Shown here one piece after another: positions 8,997 through 20,678 of a stretch of 64,000 nt of DNA (positions are counted from its first letter, which is position 1; the number at the start of each line of letters is the position of its first letter). Made by a program: the position numbers and the translations under genes. Source of the stretch: Ostreococcus mediterraneus. Taxonomy: Eukaryota > Chlorophyta > Mamiellophyceae > Mamiellales > Bathycoccaceae. The notes under the pieces were generated by a model that did not search any database, was not told the DNA's origin, and was given only the letters and a program-made list of their open reading frames with translations. The stretch spans positions 496,001 to 560,000 of the forward strand of contig WMKK01000001.1 of the NCBI GenBank assembly GCA_012295225.1, read 5' to 3'.

Positions 8997-10295
8997 ATGC
9001 GCGATCGCGTGGGGAAGTTTATATGCGTCGTGCCGCCGAAGACGCTTCGCGTGAACCACGCGACGGGGACGGGGGCGAGGGCGAGGGGCGAGGACGCGCT
9101 GGAGGACGCGCTCGGGGCGTTGGAGTTTAAGACGGCGACGAGCGCGCTGGATGGTGGTGGGGTGGCGATTGGCGTCGGGCCTGGGATTCAGGCGTTTACT
9201 GATAATGAAGTTATTGTGTCGTTCGTGGGGCATTTGACGAATGTGGACTATTTGGCGTGGAGATTGTTTAGCGATGAGGGGCGACGAGGCGATAGCGCGC
9301 CGGCGTGCGCGTTGGAAGCGGCGCGGCAACTCATCGGTGGGCGGTGCTATGAGGCTGAGCTCGTGTGTCATTTGTATAAAACGTTTGGTACGAAGGCTTT
9401 GCCAAAGCTTCGTGGGAAGTTTGCGTTTGTTTGTTACGATTCCAAGTCGGTGCGCGTGTTCGCGGCGCGAGACGCGAGCGGCGAGTACGACTTGAAGTAC
9501 GCGCGCGACGAGCTCGACGGTACGGTTGTCGTGTCAAATTTCGACGGTGCGAGCGAAATCACGCCGAGCAAGCAAGATATGCTAGATGTTCCTCCTGGGT
9601 GCTACATCTATGGTCATCGATCGATCACACCGAGTCGATTCGCGAAGACGTTTGAGGAGAAGAGCTCAGAGCTCGCCGCCGCCGAAGCCGCCGCGGCGAT
9701 TGCGCTTCGAGGCATCAACATCAAATCCCGTCGATCCCAAGATGTTTCTCGGGTGCGCGAATCCATTGATGAGGAACGTGAGTCATACATCGGCGAAGAT
9801 GCGCAACGCGCGCTCAAGTACCTCGATGGTGGGCACGAATTTGAGTCGCACGACCGCGCCGCCGACACGGAGGATGTCGAACCGGGCACCGAAGAAGATC
9901 ATAAAGCCGCAGAAAACGTCGCCATTAAGGCTGCTTCTGCCGCTATCAAGCGCATCGCAAGCGGCGTGAACATGTCGGGTATGGTTCGCATGGACAGCGT
10001 CAGTGCTCTCTCGGCGTTTGGCATGTCGCACTTGAACAGCGAAGTTAACGATCCAGATTTCAAGATTGACCGCGTGCCGAGTCGTAGCGGTTTACTCAGT
10101 GATATGATCAAGGTTGCGTCGTTTGGTAACCTCAAGAACGTAGACAAGGGCAGCTTGACCGATCTCACGCACACAGGCGCCACGGCCTCGCCAACGAAGC
10201 TTGGGAAATCCGACAGAAGAGGTTCGTGGCAAGACTTGTCGTTGCTCGTCGTATCCGGCGGAGCAAAGGATGATTCTGAATCGACGCCTGAATGA
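8997..10295 (+). CDS. DUF3700 / aluminium-induced-protein-like, class II GATase-fold protein
   Basis: The N-terminal ~230 residues resemble plant DUF3700 proteins (TSJT1 and aluminium-induced-protein types), which have the fold of the glutaminase half of asparagine synthetase. Visible family-like segments include VSFVGHLTNVDYLAWRL, LRGKFAFVCYDSKSVRVFAA, the RDASG turn and a conserved VPPGCY near 200. The N-terminal catalytic Cys expected of a true glutaminase is not at position 2, so amidotransferase activity is not supported. The remaining ~200 residues are acidic and Ser-rich, with an Ala-rich helix near 220-240, and have no recognised domain. Length is 432 aa, longer than the ~230-250 aa plant proteins. 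Function in the family is poorly known and often stress or nutrient responsive. Confidence 0.75.
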   Translation: MRDRVGKFICVVPPKTLRVNHATGTGARARGEDALEDALGALEFKTATSALDGGGVAIGVGPGIQAFTDNEVIVSFVGHLTNVDYLAWRLFSDEGRRGDSAPACALEAARQLIGGRCYEAELVCHLYKTFGTKALPKLRGKFAFVCYDSKSVRVFAARDASGEYDLKYARDELDGTVVVSNFDGASEITPSKQDMLDVPPGCYIYGHRSITPSRFAKTFEEKSSELAAAEAAAAIALRGINIKSRRSQDVSRVRESIDEERESYIGEDAQRALKYLDGGHEFESHDRAADTEDVEPGTEEDHKAAENVAIKAASAAIKRIASGVNMSGMVRMDSVSALSAFGMSHLNSEVNDPDFKIDRVPSRSGLLSDMIKVASFGNLKNVDKGSLTDLTHTGATASPTKLGKSDRRGSWQDLSLLVVSGGAKDDSESTPE

Positions 10296-10386
10296 GTTGC
10301 TACCAGTACGTATGTTTTCCGCAAGTTAATATGTTCGGAAGGAATTTGTATAACACTATTATGACAATTTACTATTATCGTTGTTT

Positions 10387-12954
10387 CTACTTGCAATTGT
10401 TGTGAATGACATTCATGAACGATATACTCCCTGAGTTTGTCACTTCCTCCCTGCCGTGCCTGTCGCCGCTCACGAGTACGCCGCTGTAGCCTTGATCGCC
10501 GCAATCAATGACTACAGTGCCATCTTTCGCCACGGCTTCGAGCATTTTGCCAAGTGGATGAATACCAATATTCCCTGCGCCCGCATACGTTCCCGACGAG
10601 ATCCGAATACGGTCGCGATTGACGTAGTATCCGTACCCCTTGTTGATGGGCACCTTGGACGTTTTCCCAAAGCTAGAGAAGCGGTACTGCGACGCGCCTC
10701 GAATGGCGGTGTTTGGATTATTCAATTCGTAGTGAATGTTGTATGAACGTGGTTCGCCAAGTGCCGATTCAATCGCGCGTTGTATCGTTAAGAATGGATC
10801 GTTCGGCGTTCCAGAGCCGTACGTGTCAGAACCATCTTTTGAGACGTAAATGTCGCAAAACAAGAAATCTAAACCAGATTTCGTAGCTGTCCAAGTAACA
10901 CCGTTGATAGCCACTTGAATAGTCTTTTTCACACATGGGCGGAACGTGCCGATGACTTCTCCGCCACTACGTTCTTCATGTGCATTCGTGATACATCTCA
11001 GACGCTTACTGCTGTCAAAAAACGCCTCGAGTGTTTGCGTCACGCCCGTATCCGAGTCGTGCAATTTACACTTCATGGCGCTGGACGCGAAGAATGCCTG
11101 GCCTGTGAGTGTAATTTCGGTGTTACCAGTGAATGGCCCGCGTGCGGGGTAAGTGGTGTCGTCGTGAGTCGTGCTCGCCGCGACCACGTTTGGCCCACCA
11201 CCGTACACGCGAATGAGCCATCGGTCGCCCAACACGTGATGAGCACCTGCAGAGGTGAAACGAATGGCTATGCCGTTACTCAACGTAGCCGCGGAGCCTG
11301 AATTTACGCTGACAGGAATTGCTTGGAATGTACCCGCCCAGTCCACGTTTGAGCCAATCTCAGTGTGGAATCTCCACCGATACGTCTCTCCTGATGAACT
11401 GTCGCGGTCTAGAACCACCTCATACCAACCGAGACCGACGCCGGCATACGTGCCTTCTACGACCAAATCATTCGCCACTGCAGAACCTGCGCTCGCGGCC
11501 GCTTCCGTAGCGTGAGCTGTTGCGGCATTAGTATACGCTGTCGCCAACGCGCTGTCTTTAGAGCCGTCGTCGGCGTAAATTGAACTGTACACGTACTTAC
11601 TACCGAACGACAGTGCCACACCATCTTGGTACGTTGTTCCTGACGCAGGATAATACACTGGAACATCGTTGAACGCATGGTCATCGTAATACGTAAACGT
11701 GGTCGCTGCGCCGGCGTCTGCTGGCGTGGCGGCATCCGCGCCGCCTTGCCCGCTCGCGTACGAGTAGCCGTCATTTGAAACAAACACCGTGACTTGCGCC
11801 CCACCGTGATCACTATCATCGTCAGTCGATCCATCCCAAGCTGGAGCGACGCACCTAATTTTGCTATATGAAATCCACTCCGCGCGTACTGTATTCGCTT
11901 TCGCCGCCCCTGTTTGAAACGGCGTCGTCGCGCCCGAGTCGATGACGATAATCATGCCGCCGACAAATGGGTCCTTGGTGCTCGTATAGAAAATCGTATT
12001 TGGCGTGCTCGCGCTTGGTGTAAATGTAATTGTTGAGGTCGTCGGTAGCGACCCAGACGCGAGCGGCAAATAATTTTCACGCAATATACTTTCGTGCCAC
12101 CTCGACGGCTCGACCGTGGTCAATACAAATGGATGGTTCGTGAGCATGAACTGAAATGTATACGTAACACCGCGCTTTAACACGAGCGTCTGTCCTTGCC
12201 CTGCGACGCGGTTGCCAGTGAGTTTATACCCGTCAAGACTACCTCGACCAAACCAAGGATGCTCGCTCGTCTTCGTTTCCTCGCCCACGGTAATCGTCGT
12301 CTGCGACGACTGGTCGCTCGGATTTCCAAAACGACACCGCAAGTGCACACCGGGTAGAAAGTTCGCATCCGTCAATAAATTCATGGAATTCTGCGCGCGA
12401 TTCTCAATTTCTACAACAGCACCACCAGTTGAGTGCCCAGTGGCGTTTCTCAAGTACCATGTCCCGAGCGGCGCCGTCGCCACGTACGTAAACGTCAAAT
12501 ATGTCCCCTGGTCATCCGTATTCAACGGCATCGCACTATACCCAACTCCGTTATTCGTCACCGTCAAGTGCACCACCGATGCAGTTGCACGCGGTGGTGT
12601 CACCACCTCAATCGTCGCAAAATCAATAAACGTCGCGCTGACGACATCCACTTCTGCGGTGCTCGTCGACGAATCGTAGTACGCGAACCGCACGGCTAAG
12701 TTTGCGTTGCGCGCAAAACCACCGCCGTAGATGCGCACCGTGGTACCTCCGACCACGTGACCTTTTGGCGGCTCGAGTCTTTGTAAATACGGCGGGGCGA
12801 CGTACTTTGGGAAGTTCAGCGCGCGCGCGCACGAGGCACAGAGCGCGAAAAAAGCCGCGGCCAAAAGAGGCAACGGTCTGGAGCTGCGTCGCGTCGCGCG
12901 GTGACGCCGCGGCCGCCGCGGCGCGCGCGCATCGTCCGCGAATGCGACGCTCAT
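10387..12954 (-). CDS. secreted IPT/TIG protein with cupredoxin-like and partial beta-helix regions
   Basis: The protein is 855 aa. After an Arg-rich start there is a hydrophobic signal sequence (LPLLAAAFFALCASCARA). An IPT/TIG domain follows (YLQRLEPPKGHVVGGTTVRIYGGGF). Around residues 255-345 there is a cupredoxin-like segment (YTFQFMLTNHPFVLTTVEP ... IFYTSTKDPFVGGMIIVID) in which the Cys/His pair expected near FYTSTKDPFVGG is absent. Another IPT-like stretch lies near 610 (ARGPFTGNTEITLTGQAFF). The C-terminus starts a DUF1565-like parallel beta-helix (IYVSKDGSDTYGSGTPNDPF) but stops after a few strands. A role as a secreted or cell-surface protein is inference. It converges on the DUF3700 gene with 91 bp between the ends. 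Confidence 0.65.
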   Translation of the reverse strand: MSVAFADDARAPRRPRRHRATRRSSRPLPLLAAAFFALCASCARALNFPKYVAPPYLQRLEPPKGHVVGGTTVRIYGGGFARNANLAVRFAYYDSSTSTAEVDVVSATFIDFATIEVVTPPRATASVVHLTVTNNGVGYSAMPLNTDDQGTYLTFTYVATAPLGTWYLRNATGHSTGGAVVEIENRAQNSMNLLTDANFLPGVHLRCRFGNPSDQSSQTTITVGEETKTSEHPWFGRGSLDGYKLTGNRVAGQGQTLVLKRGVTYTFQFMLTNHPFVLTTVEPSRWHESILRENYLPLASGSLPTTSTITFTPSASTPNTIFYTSTKDPFVGGMIIVIDSGATTPFQTGAAKANTVRAEWISYSKIRCVAPAWDGSTDDDSDHGGAQVTVFVSNDGYSYASGQGGADAATPADAGAATTFTYYDDHAFNDVPVYYPASGTTYQDGVALSFGSKYVYSSIYADDGSKDSALATAYTNAATAHATEAAASAGSAVANDLVVEGTYAGVGLGWYEVVLDRDSSSGETYRWRFHTEIGSNVDWAGTFQAIPVSVNSGSAATLSNGIAIRFTSAGAHHVLGDRWLIRVYGGGPNVVAASTTHDDTTYPARGPFTGNTEITLTGQAFFASSAMKCKLHDSDTGVTQTLEAFFDSSKRLRCITNAHEERSGGEVIGTFRPCVKKTIQVAINGVTWTATKSGLDFLFCDIYVSKDGSDTYGSGTPNDPFLTIQRAIESALGEPRSYNIHYELNNPNTAIRGASQYRFSSFGKTSKVPINKGYGYYVNRDRIRISSGTYAGAGNIGIHPLGKMLEAVAKDGTVVIDCGDQGYSGVLVSGDRHGREEVTNSGSISFMNVIHNNCK

Positions 12955-13174
12955 TGTGCGTGTGTTTTCGTGCGGCGCACCGCGCGGACGGGCGAGGTGG
13001 CGTAGACGTGCGTGGTGCGGAACGAGCGCGCTCGGGTGTGACGCGCGGCTCGGCGCGAGCGCGAGGCAAAAGACTCGCTGGCTTAACGTAATTACCGGTA
13101 GAGAGTAAACATAACAAACTACAAAGTTGGAGGATTCTATATTTTTTTCTTATGCATAACGAAAGGTTTAACGT
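12955..13174. other. spacer between IPT/TIG gene 5' end and CTP synthase 3' end
   Basis: A 220-bp region holding the promoter of the IPT/TIG gene and the 3' end of the CTP synthase gene. No gene seen. Confidence 0.4.
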
Positions 13175-15123
<1,949 letters not shown>

Positions 15124-15226
15124 CGCGGCGTCGGCGCCGACCGCGCGAGGGTCGATGTGGCGCCGCCGACGACGCGACCGCGCGGGCGACGGCGACGATG
15201 GATTCGATCGATCGATCGATCGGTGG

Positions 15227-15530
15227 GCGTCGATCGAATGCGAATGGCATCGATGGGGATATCGATCGAGCTGTCGATGGATGTCGATGGATGGATGGAG
15301 GCGTCGCCGCGCGCGCGTGGGATGTTGAAAGCGAACGGGCGTCGATTGAATGCGAATGGCATCGATGGAGATATCGATCGAGCTGTCGATGGATGTCGAT
15401 GGAGGCGTCGCCGCGCGCGCGTGGGATGTTGAAAGCGAACGGGCGTCGATCGAATACGAATGGCATCGATGGAGATATCGATCGAGCTGTCGATGGATGT
15501 CGATGGAGGCGTCGCCGCGCGCGCGCGCGC
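15227..15530. repeat. minisatellite, three units of ~104-112 bp
   Basis: Three tandem copies start at about 15227 (112 bp), 15339 (104 bp) and 15443 (~88 bp, partial). Copies are almost identical; the first carries an extra GGATGGAT stretch. Each includes GGCATCGATGG, a GATATCGATCGAGCTGTCGA stretch and a CGTCGCCGCGCGCGCG run. A (CGAT)n run precedes the array at about 15205-15222. It lies between the divergent ATGs of CTP synthase (15123) and the TPR-DnaJ gene (15628). Confidence 0.9.
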
Positions 15531-15627
15531 GACGGCGTCGTCGCGCGGGAGTTGGCGACGCGACGCGGACGTCGAGCGACGCGTGCGACGCGTGCGACGC
15601 GGGGCGTCGTCGTGTGCGAACGCGCGC

Positions 15628-18582
15628 ATGGTTCGCGTGCGCGAGGAGAGCGACGACGACGACGACGGCGGCGGCGGCGGCGGCGGCGATGATTACGGGC
15701 AACGGCGCGATGGTGGACCGGCGTCGTCGTCGTCGATCGATGAGGCGTTCGCCAGGCTTAAACCGTTTAGCGTCGGCGCGAACGGGGGGAAACCCGCGCG
15801 GTCGTTTAGACGCGGCGGCGCGGGTGGCGGTGCGGGCGCGAGTGCGGGCGCGGAGGCGAGCGGCGGGGCGCGCGCGACGACGACGTCGTCGCGCGCGAAC
15901 GAATCGTCGCGCGCGCGCGCGTCGTGGAGTTCGTTCGCGTCGACGATGCCGGAGATACCCGCTGGTGGCGTGTACGTGGGCTCGTTTCCGGGTGTGATTT
16001 CCCCGGACGGTGTGGTGACGGAGACGAGTGAGCCCACGCGAGCGCCGCCGGTGTTTCAATTTTCGGCGATACCGACCAAGACCTCGCCGAGCCCGATGAA
16101 GCGTACGCCGAGCGGGCGCGGACGGAGTGAGCGACCGCGTGCGATGCGGGATTTGAATGCGCAATTTGAGAGAGGCGCGCCTGCGGCGGTGGCGGCGGCA
16201 GAGACGACGGCTCCTGTGGTTGAGGAGACGCCCGCGGAGGATATGGAGATTCCGTCGCCCGAACCGCCGTCGCCCGAGCCGATGGCTGTGGAGGCGCCCG
16301 ACGAGGCCCCACATTCAAACGCAAGCTCGACGTTTGATTTTACGCCGAAGCCCACGGGGTTTAACATCGGGCAGAGCGGTGCGACGTCGAGCGGAGGGTC
16401 AAAGAAATCTGCGGCGTTTACAAAGCGGGCGAGCATGCGCGTCGAGGTGCAGTCGCGCGTCGCCTCGGACACGCCAGATTCCACGACGAGCGCCGCGAGT
16501 TCGTTTGGACCAGCGTCGCCGCGATCGCCCGTACTTGAAACACCTGTGCCTCAACAGTTTTCGTTCAGCCCCATTCCCCAGAAGTCGTCATCGAAGGCGG
16601 CGGCGGCCACGCCGACGACGAGTGGCATTCCGCCGACCACATTTAACATTGGGAAGGACGATTCACCGTCGCTCGGCAAGCACGGGAAAAGCAGTAAAAG
16701 CTTTAGGTTTGCACAACGTGCGGGAAGCAAAGGTGAGAAGAAGCCGGGTTCGAGTGCGACAAGTCCCACGGCGTCGACGTCTACCGCCGCCGCGGTGGCT
16801 GATATTTCAACCGCGGCGGCAAAGATGTCCGTGGAGGCGGATATTAATCCCGCGGCTTTGAAACTCCAAGGCAACCTGTATTTTCGCGATGGTCGATACG
16901 CAGAAGCCGAGGCGTTGTACAGCAGGGCAATCATGCATTTCGCCGCGGCGCCGCGAACGAACGTCGCACCCGCGTCGGTTGAGGCGAGTCCTCTCGGTGT
17001 GGAAATAGATACGTTTACCGGCCGAGAAGCTGCAGTTCTTCTTACAAATCGTGCAGCTGCTATAATGATGATCGCAACACATCAGTGCACGCACTCTGTC
17101 GTGTACAACGAACTCGTTCTCAGAGCATTGACAGATTGTGAACGCGCTATGCGCGCTGATGAAACTTTTGCACGCGCGCGCTCGCGTACTGCGGCGTGCC
17201 ACATGCTTTTCGGTAATTTTCAAGCAGCGCTCGAAGTGGTGGAACATCGGCTTGTGGATAGTGATGATGAGGCTCAGAAAGCCAAGCTTCAGGCGAGAGC
17301 GTGTGTAGAACACATGAAAGTGATTAATACGGCGCTTCCAGCGATGCGTTCCGGCGCTCCAGGACTACCTCGCTTGTACATGGATAAGTACAGCCCACCC
17401 CTCGATATGCAAACCATGCCATGGGTTACAAGCATACAAGCAATTCAGAACGTTGTGCCTTCGATCCGGCTCGCCAACGGCGTTGGTGAAGTCTTCAATG
17501 AAGCGAGAGCGTTGACCATGATTATGGTTGGGTCGTACACAGAGGCGCGTATGTTTGCCAGTGAGATTGTGGCTATGCTTCCAAAGGTGCCCGTTTGGCT
17601 ACCGAAGTTTAGATTCATGGCTATGTTGGGGCGTGGGGAACTTGAGGACGCGATGCTAGAAGCTCCTGATTTTGTACGTAAACAGGGCCCCGGAAGTAAC
17701 GTCGTTGATGAAGATTTTCAAGCGCTCATAAACATGGCGGAGGCAATGCTGAAGCACAAAGAAGAGGGTAACAAATTATTCAACGCCAAAAATTATGCAG
17801 ACGCAATAACCGCGTATACTAACGCGTTTGAGGCATCTACGAGCGCACTCGGTGCGGCGTACTGCTCAATAGTCCTCGGAAATCGAGCAGCGGCAAGTCA
17901 AGGCTTGAATGAAGTGTTTGACGCGCTCGCAGACTGTGGACGAGCGTTATCATTCAATCCCTGGAATTTCAAGGCTCTCAGCCGTCGGTCAACGATGTAT
18001 GAGCAGTTGCGATGCTGGGATGAGGCAGTAAAAGATATGGAAAAGTATGTTGAACTGCTCACCAATATACAAACTCTTATGACGCCGGCTGAGCGAGAAA
18101 AAGCGCTGCCAGCGGGAACCAAACGTCTCCGTAGTCTTCAATCGAAGGCTCTTTTGCCGAATCGTCCGCAGATTGATGCATACGCTGTCCTCGGTCTTAG
18201 TGCGTTAAAATCGAACGCTACTGAATCGGATATCAAGAAGGCATACCGCACGTTGGCGTTGAAATACCACCCCGACAAGGCGAATCGAAAAATGCCTGCG
18301 TGGTCTCCGGCGAACGCTCTGCACGACGACGCCGACCGTCTGTTTAAGCTCTTGAGCGAAATGAATGGCCAACTGAGTGATACCGCGTTGCGTCGCGTCT
18401 ATGACGAAACCGAACGCCTGCGCGAATACCAGCGTTCATCATCGTTTACGCAATCAAATACGTGGTCGTCGCATGATTTTCAATACGGCGCAAACTTCAG
18501 TCCGTTTACGTCACCGAGACGATCATCACGCTCTCGTTCGTTCAACGATCGCGCGCCAAACAATCATTATTGGAAATTTTAG
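15628..18582 (+). CDS. TPR and J-domain co-chaperone
   Basis: The protein is 984 aa from the ATG at 15628. An in-frame ATG at 15460 lies inside the minisatellite and is less likely. The first ~370 residues are Ser, Pro, Ala-rich and acidic, with [11 protein letters not shown] and [10 protein letters not shown] motifs, and look disordered. From about 395 there are TPR-type helices ([21 protein letters not shown], and later [19 protein letters not shown]). A J domain near the C-terminus starts at [19 protein letters not shown] and has the HPD motif at about 881-883. The order matches plant TPR-DnaJ (DNAJC7/TPR15-16-like) proteins, which deliver clients to Hsp70/Hsp90. The tail is Ser/Arg-rich. 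The acidic (GAC)n and Gly-rich start may be poorly conserved. Confidence 0.85.
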   Translation: MVRVREESDDDDDGGGGGGGDDYGQRRDGGPASSSSIDEAFARLKPFSVGANGGKPARSFRRGGAGGGAGASAGAEASGGARATTTSSRANESSRARASWSSFASTMPEIPAGGVYVGSFPGVISPDGVVTETSEPTRAPPVFQFSAIPTKTSPSPMKRTPSGRGRSERPRAMRDLNAQFERGAPAAVAAAETTAPVVEETPAEDMEIPSPEPPSPEPMAVEAPDEAPHSNASSTFDFTPKPTGFNIGQSGATSSGGSKKSAAFTKRASMRVEVQSRVASDTPDSTTSAASSFGPASPRSPVLETPVPQQFSFSPIPQKSSSKAAAATPTTSGIPPTTFNIGKDDSPSLGKHGKSSKSFRFAQRAGSKGEKKPGSSATSPTASTSTAAAVADISTAAAKMSVEADINPAALKLQGNLYFRDGRYAEAEALYSRAIMHFAAAPRTNVAPASVEASPLGVEIDTFTGREAAVLLTNRAAAIMMIATHQCTHSVVYNELVLRALTDCERAMRADETFARARSRTAACHMLFGNFQAALEVVEHRLVDSDDEAQKAKLQARACVEHMKVINTALPAMRSGAPGLPRLYMDKYSPPLDMQTMPWVTSIQAIQNVVPSIRLANGVGEVFNEARALTMIMVGSYTEARMFASEIVAMLPKVPVWLPKFRFMAMLGRGELEDAMLEAPDFVRKQGPGSNVVDEDFQALINMAEAMLKHKEEGNKLFNAKNYADAITAYTNAFEASTSALGAAYCSIVLGNRAAASQGLNEVFDALADCGRALSFNPWNFKALSRRSTMYEQLRCWDEAVKDMEKYVELLTNIQTLMTPAEREKALPAGTKRLRSLQSKALLPNRPQIDAYAVLGLSALKSNATESDIKKAYRTLALKYHPDKANRKMPAWSPANALHDDADRLFKLLSEMNGQLSDTALRRVYDETERLREYQRSSSFTQSNTWSSHDFQYGANFSPFTSPRRSSRSRSFNDRAPNNHYWKF

Positions 18583-18804
18583 AATTAGCACTACTACGCA
18601 TAGGTTAGGACGACCGCATAGGGTGTCGTCGTCGTCGTCGTTAATAGTACACTACCGCCGCGCTCAAAAACGCTTCGCCCACCAACTCGCGCACAGCGCC
18701 TCACATGCCCGCGCGCGCGCGACGACCCTCACGCCAAGCGAGCGAACAAATCCCGACGTAAACACGCGTTCATCGATTGCCACACTCGCGGACCCGCACG
18801 AGCG
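18583..18804. other. spacer between two plus-strand genes
   Basis: A 222-bp region holding the 3' end of the TPR-DnaJ gene and the promoter of the next gene. No gene or clear motif seen. Confidence 0.4.
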
Positions 18805-19317
18805 ATGAGCACGTCGAAATACTCTGGCATCGCCGTCGCGGCGGCGAATCGCGCCGCTTTAGCGCGCCAAGAAGCCGAACAAGAACGTCTCAATTCCGGC
18901 CGACGCGTCGACGCCAAAGCCGAAGCGCTGCTCGCGCACTTACGTGCGACGATGACGTCATCTGCGATATTAGGCACGAACGCAGAGCGCTCGAAAAAGA
19001 CGACTCGAGACGACGAGGACGCGGCCGCCGCGCGACGTCGAGACGCCGTCGTCGCGCCTTCGACGACCGCCACCACCGCGACGCCGTCGTCGTCGTCAAA
19101 AAAATCAAAGAAACGCGCGCACGGCGACGACCACGCAACGGCACGCGCGCATCCACCATCCACCGATGCCGTGGCGCGCGACGAACGTGACACCGACCGC
19201 GCGCCAGAGCCGTCGCGGACGACCAAGCCGAAGACGTATCTCAGCAAAGCCGAGCGCAAGCGCCTCAAAAAACGCGCGCGCACCGACGAGCTCGCCCCGG
19301 CGTCATCGAAACCATGA
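18805..19317 (+). CDS. small basic hypothetical protein (170 aa)
   Basis: I do not recognise the family. The start MSTSKYSGIAVAAANRAALA is followed by an Ala/Glu-rich helical stretch (to about residue 50) containing a Lys- and Ala-rich predicted helix, a disordered Thr/Ser/Ala middle with a KKSKKR cluster, and a C-terminal KTYLSKAERKRLKKRARTD block that looks like a nuclear or nucleolar targeting signal or an RNA-binding basic patch. A minus-strand frame (18729-19283) covers the same DNA but has weaker protein-like character. A small nuclear or ribosome-biogenesis-related role is possible but only inferred from composition. Confidence 0.55.
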   Translation: MSTSKYSGIAVAAANRAALARQEAEQERLNSGRRVDAKAEALLAHLRATMTSSAILGTNAERSKKTTRDDEDAAAARRRDAVVAPSTTATTATPSSSSKKSKKRAHGDDHATARAHPPSTDAVARDERDTDRAPEPSRTTKPKTYLSKAERKRLKKRARTDELAPASSKP

Positions 19318-19474
19318 CGCTCAAGCCCTACAATAGCATATTTTACCTAGTCATCCCGTGTAACGCATCACATGTACATCATCGAAACCACGCCCGTCCC
19401 GCGCGGCTTCAAAAGCCAAGCGATGGCATCGTGACGATCGCTCGAGCTCACGTCGGCACAGCACGACGCGCGCC

Positions 19475-20462
19475 ATGGGTGACATCGGCAACGCCATCGC
19501 GGCAAAGAAGGAACAGTTTGAAACATGGATGAAGTCGCAGAGCGCGCCGGTGCGTGATGTGCGGCGTCGACGAGGACGGAGCTTGGCGCGAACGCGTCGA
19601 TGGCGATCGCGGCGCGGTGTCACGCGTGGCGGCGCGATCTTTCGCGCGCGCGGCGTCAGCGCGTGCCGGCATCGTCGCCGTATGCGGTGCGCGTGGTGTA
19701 GAGACGTAGGACTGACGCGTGCGTAATGTGGTATCGTCGTCGTGGTGAATATAGGTTGAGGTGGCGATCGTTTCGGCGGGTGGCGCGTTGCAAGGCTCGG
19801 TGCTCGGGTACGGTTTAGGCGCGATGAACAAAACGCTCGAGGCGCAAGCGGCGACGATGCCGGGTAAGCCTCCCATGGCGGCGCAAGGGTCGTTTAGTGG
19901 TCCGCCCAAGGTGTTGGCGTTGAACTTGGCGGTGTTTTCCGCCGTGCAAGGAGGGTTGACGCTCGCGATTAAAAAGTATCGCGGCGGCGTGGAGGACATT
20001 CAAGGGAGCATGATGGCGATGTTTGGAGCTGGTTCGGCGTTGTCTTTGGTTGGTGCCGCCACGGGATCTAAAACTGGTGCTATGGGTGGAGAGGCCCCGA
20101 CTGGTGCGGTGGGCATAGCGACGGACGCGGTGCGAACTGGTGCTCTCTTTGCGTTGTTGAACGGCGCGTTCATGAAGGTGGGGCAAATGTTTACTGGGAA
20201 GGATTCTACGACTGATATGTATTACGCGCACGGTACGGCGATGCTCTCTACGCTCGGCCTTGAAAAGTACGAGAAGAACTTCAAAAAAGGTCTCTTGACC
20301 GATGACTGCTTGTTGTTGTTGAACGACAGCGCGCTTCAAGAAGTGCGCATTCCCCCGGGACCGAGACTGAAAATTCTCAACTACGTCAATGCCACGCGAG
20401 CGCAAATGTCGCAACAACCGATGTCGCTCGCCATTCCCGTGCAAGAGGAACCCAGACAGTAA
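19475..20462 (+). CDS. HP30/TRIC-like Tim17-SAM organelle import channel subunit (two exons)
   Basis: The protein is predicted at 260 aa from exons 19475-19549 and 19755-20462. Exon 1 encodes MGDIGNAIAAKKEQFETWMKSQ; exon 2 continues VEVAIVSAGGALQGSVLGYG. Glycine-rich hydrophobic segments typical of the Tim17/22/23 family follow, and the C-terminal ~60 residues form a SAM domain (LGLEKYEKNFKKGLLTDDCL ... LQEVRIPPGPRLKILNYV). This Tim17 plus SAM order is that of plant HP30/HP30-2 (TRIC1/TRIC2), found in plastid inner envelope and mitochondrial inner membrane and linked to protein or tRNA import. Two acceptors (TAG ending 19754 or GAG ending 19760) both keep the frame; the first fits the family better. 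Confidence 0.82.
19550..19754 (+). other. intron of the HP30-like gene
   Basis: 205-bp phase-0 intron with donor GTGCGT at 19550, ACTGAC at 19711-19716 and acceptor TAG ending at 19754, about 39 nt past the branch A. Confidence 0.85.
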
Positions 20463-20678
20463 GATTGCGGTTACAATTAGACTCATCATATGAATTAGTT
20501 GTCAATATAACGAAGTACCATACACCGATAAACGTGCCAATCGCAACGCAGGATGGTGAACGCGAATCATACATCAACGCACGTGGTTTCCTTCATGAAG
20601 AAAGATTTTATGACAAGACAAAAAGGAACCAATAGAGTTGGTTAGTTTGGTAGTAAAGGAATGAAACGATGCGTGAGG

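Noticed and set aside
15227-15530. CRISPR-like array
   Set aside because: The units are full tandem copies without unique spacers, so it is a minisatellite.
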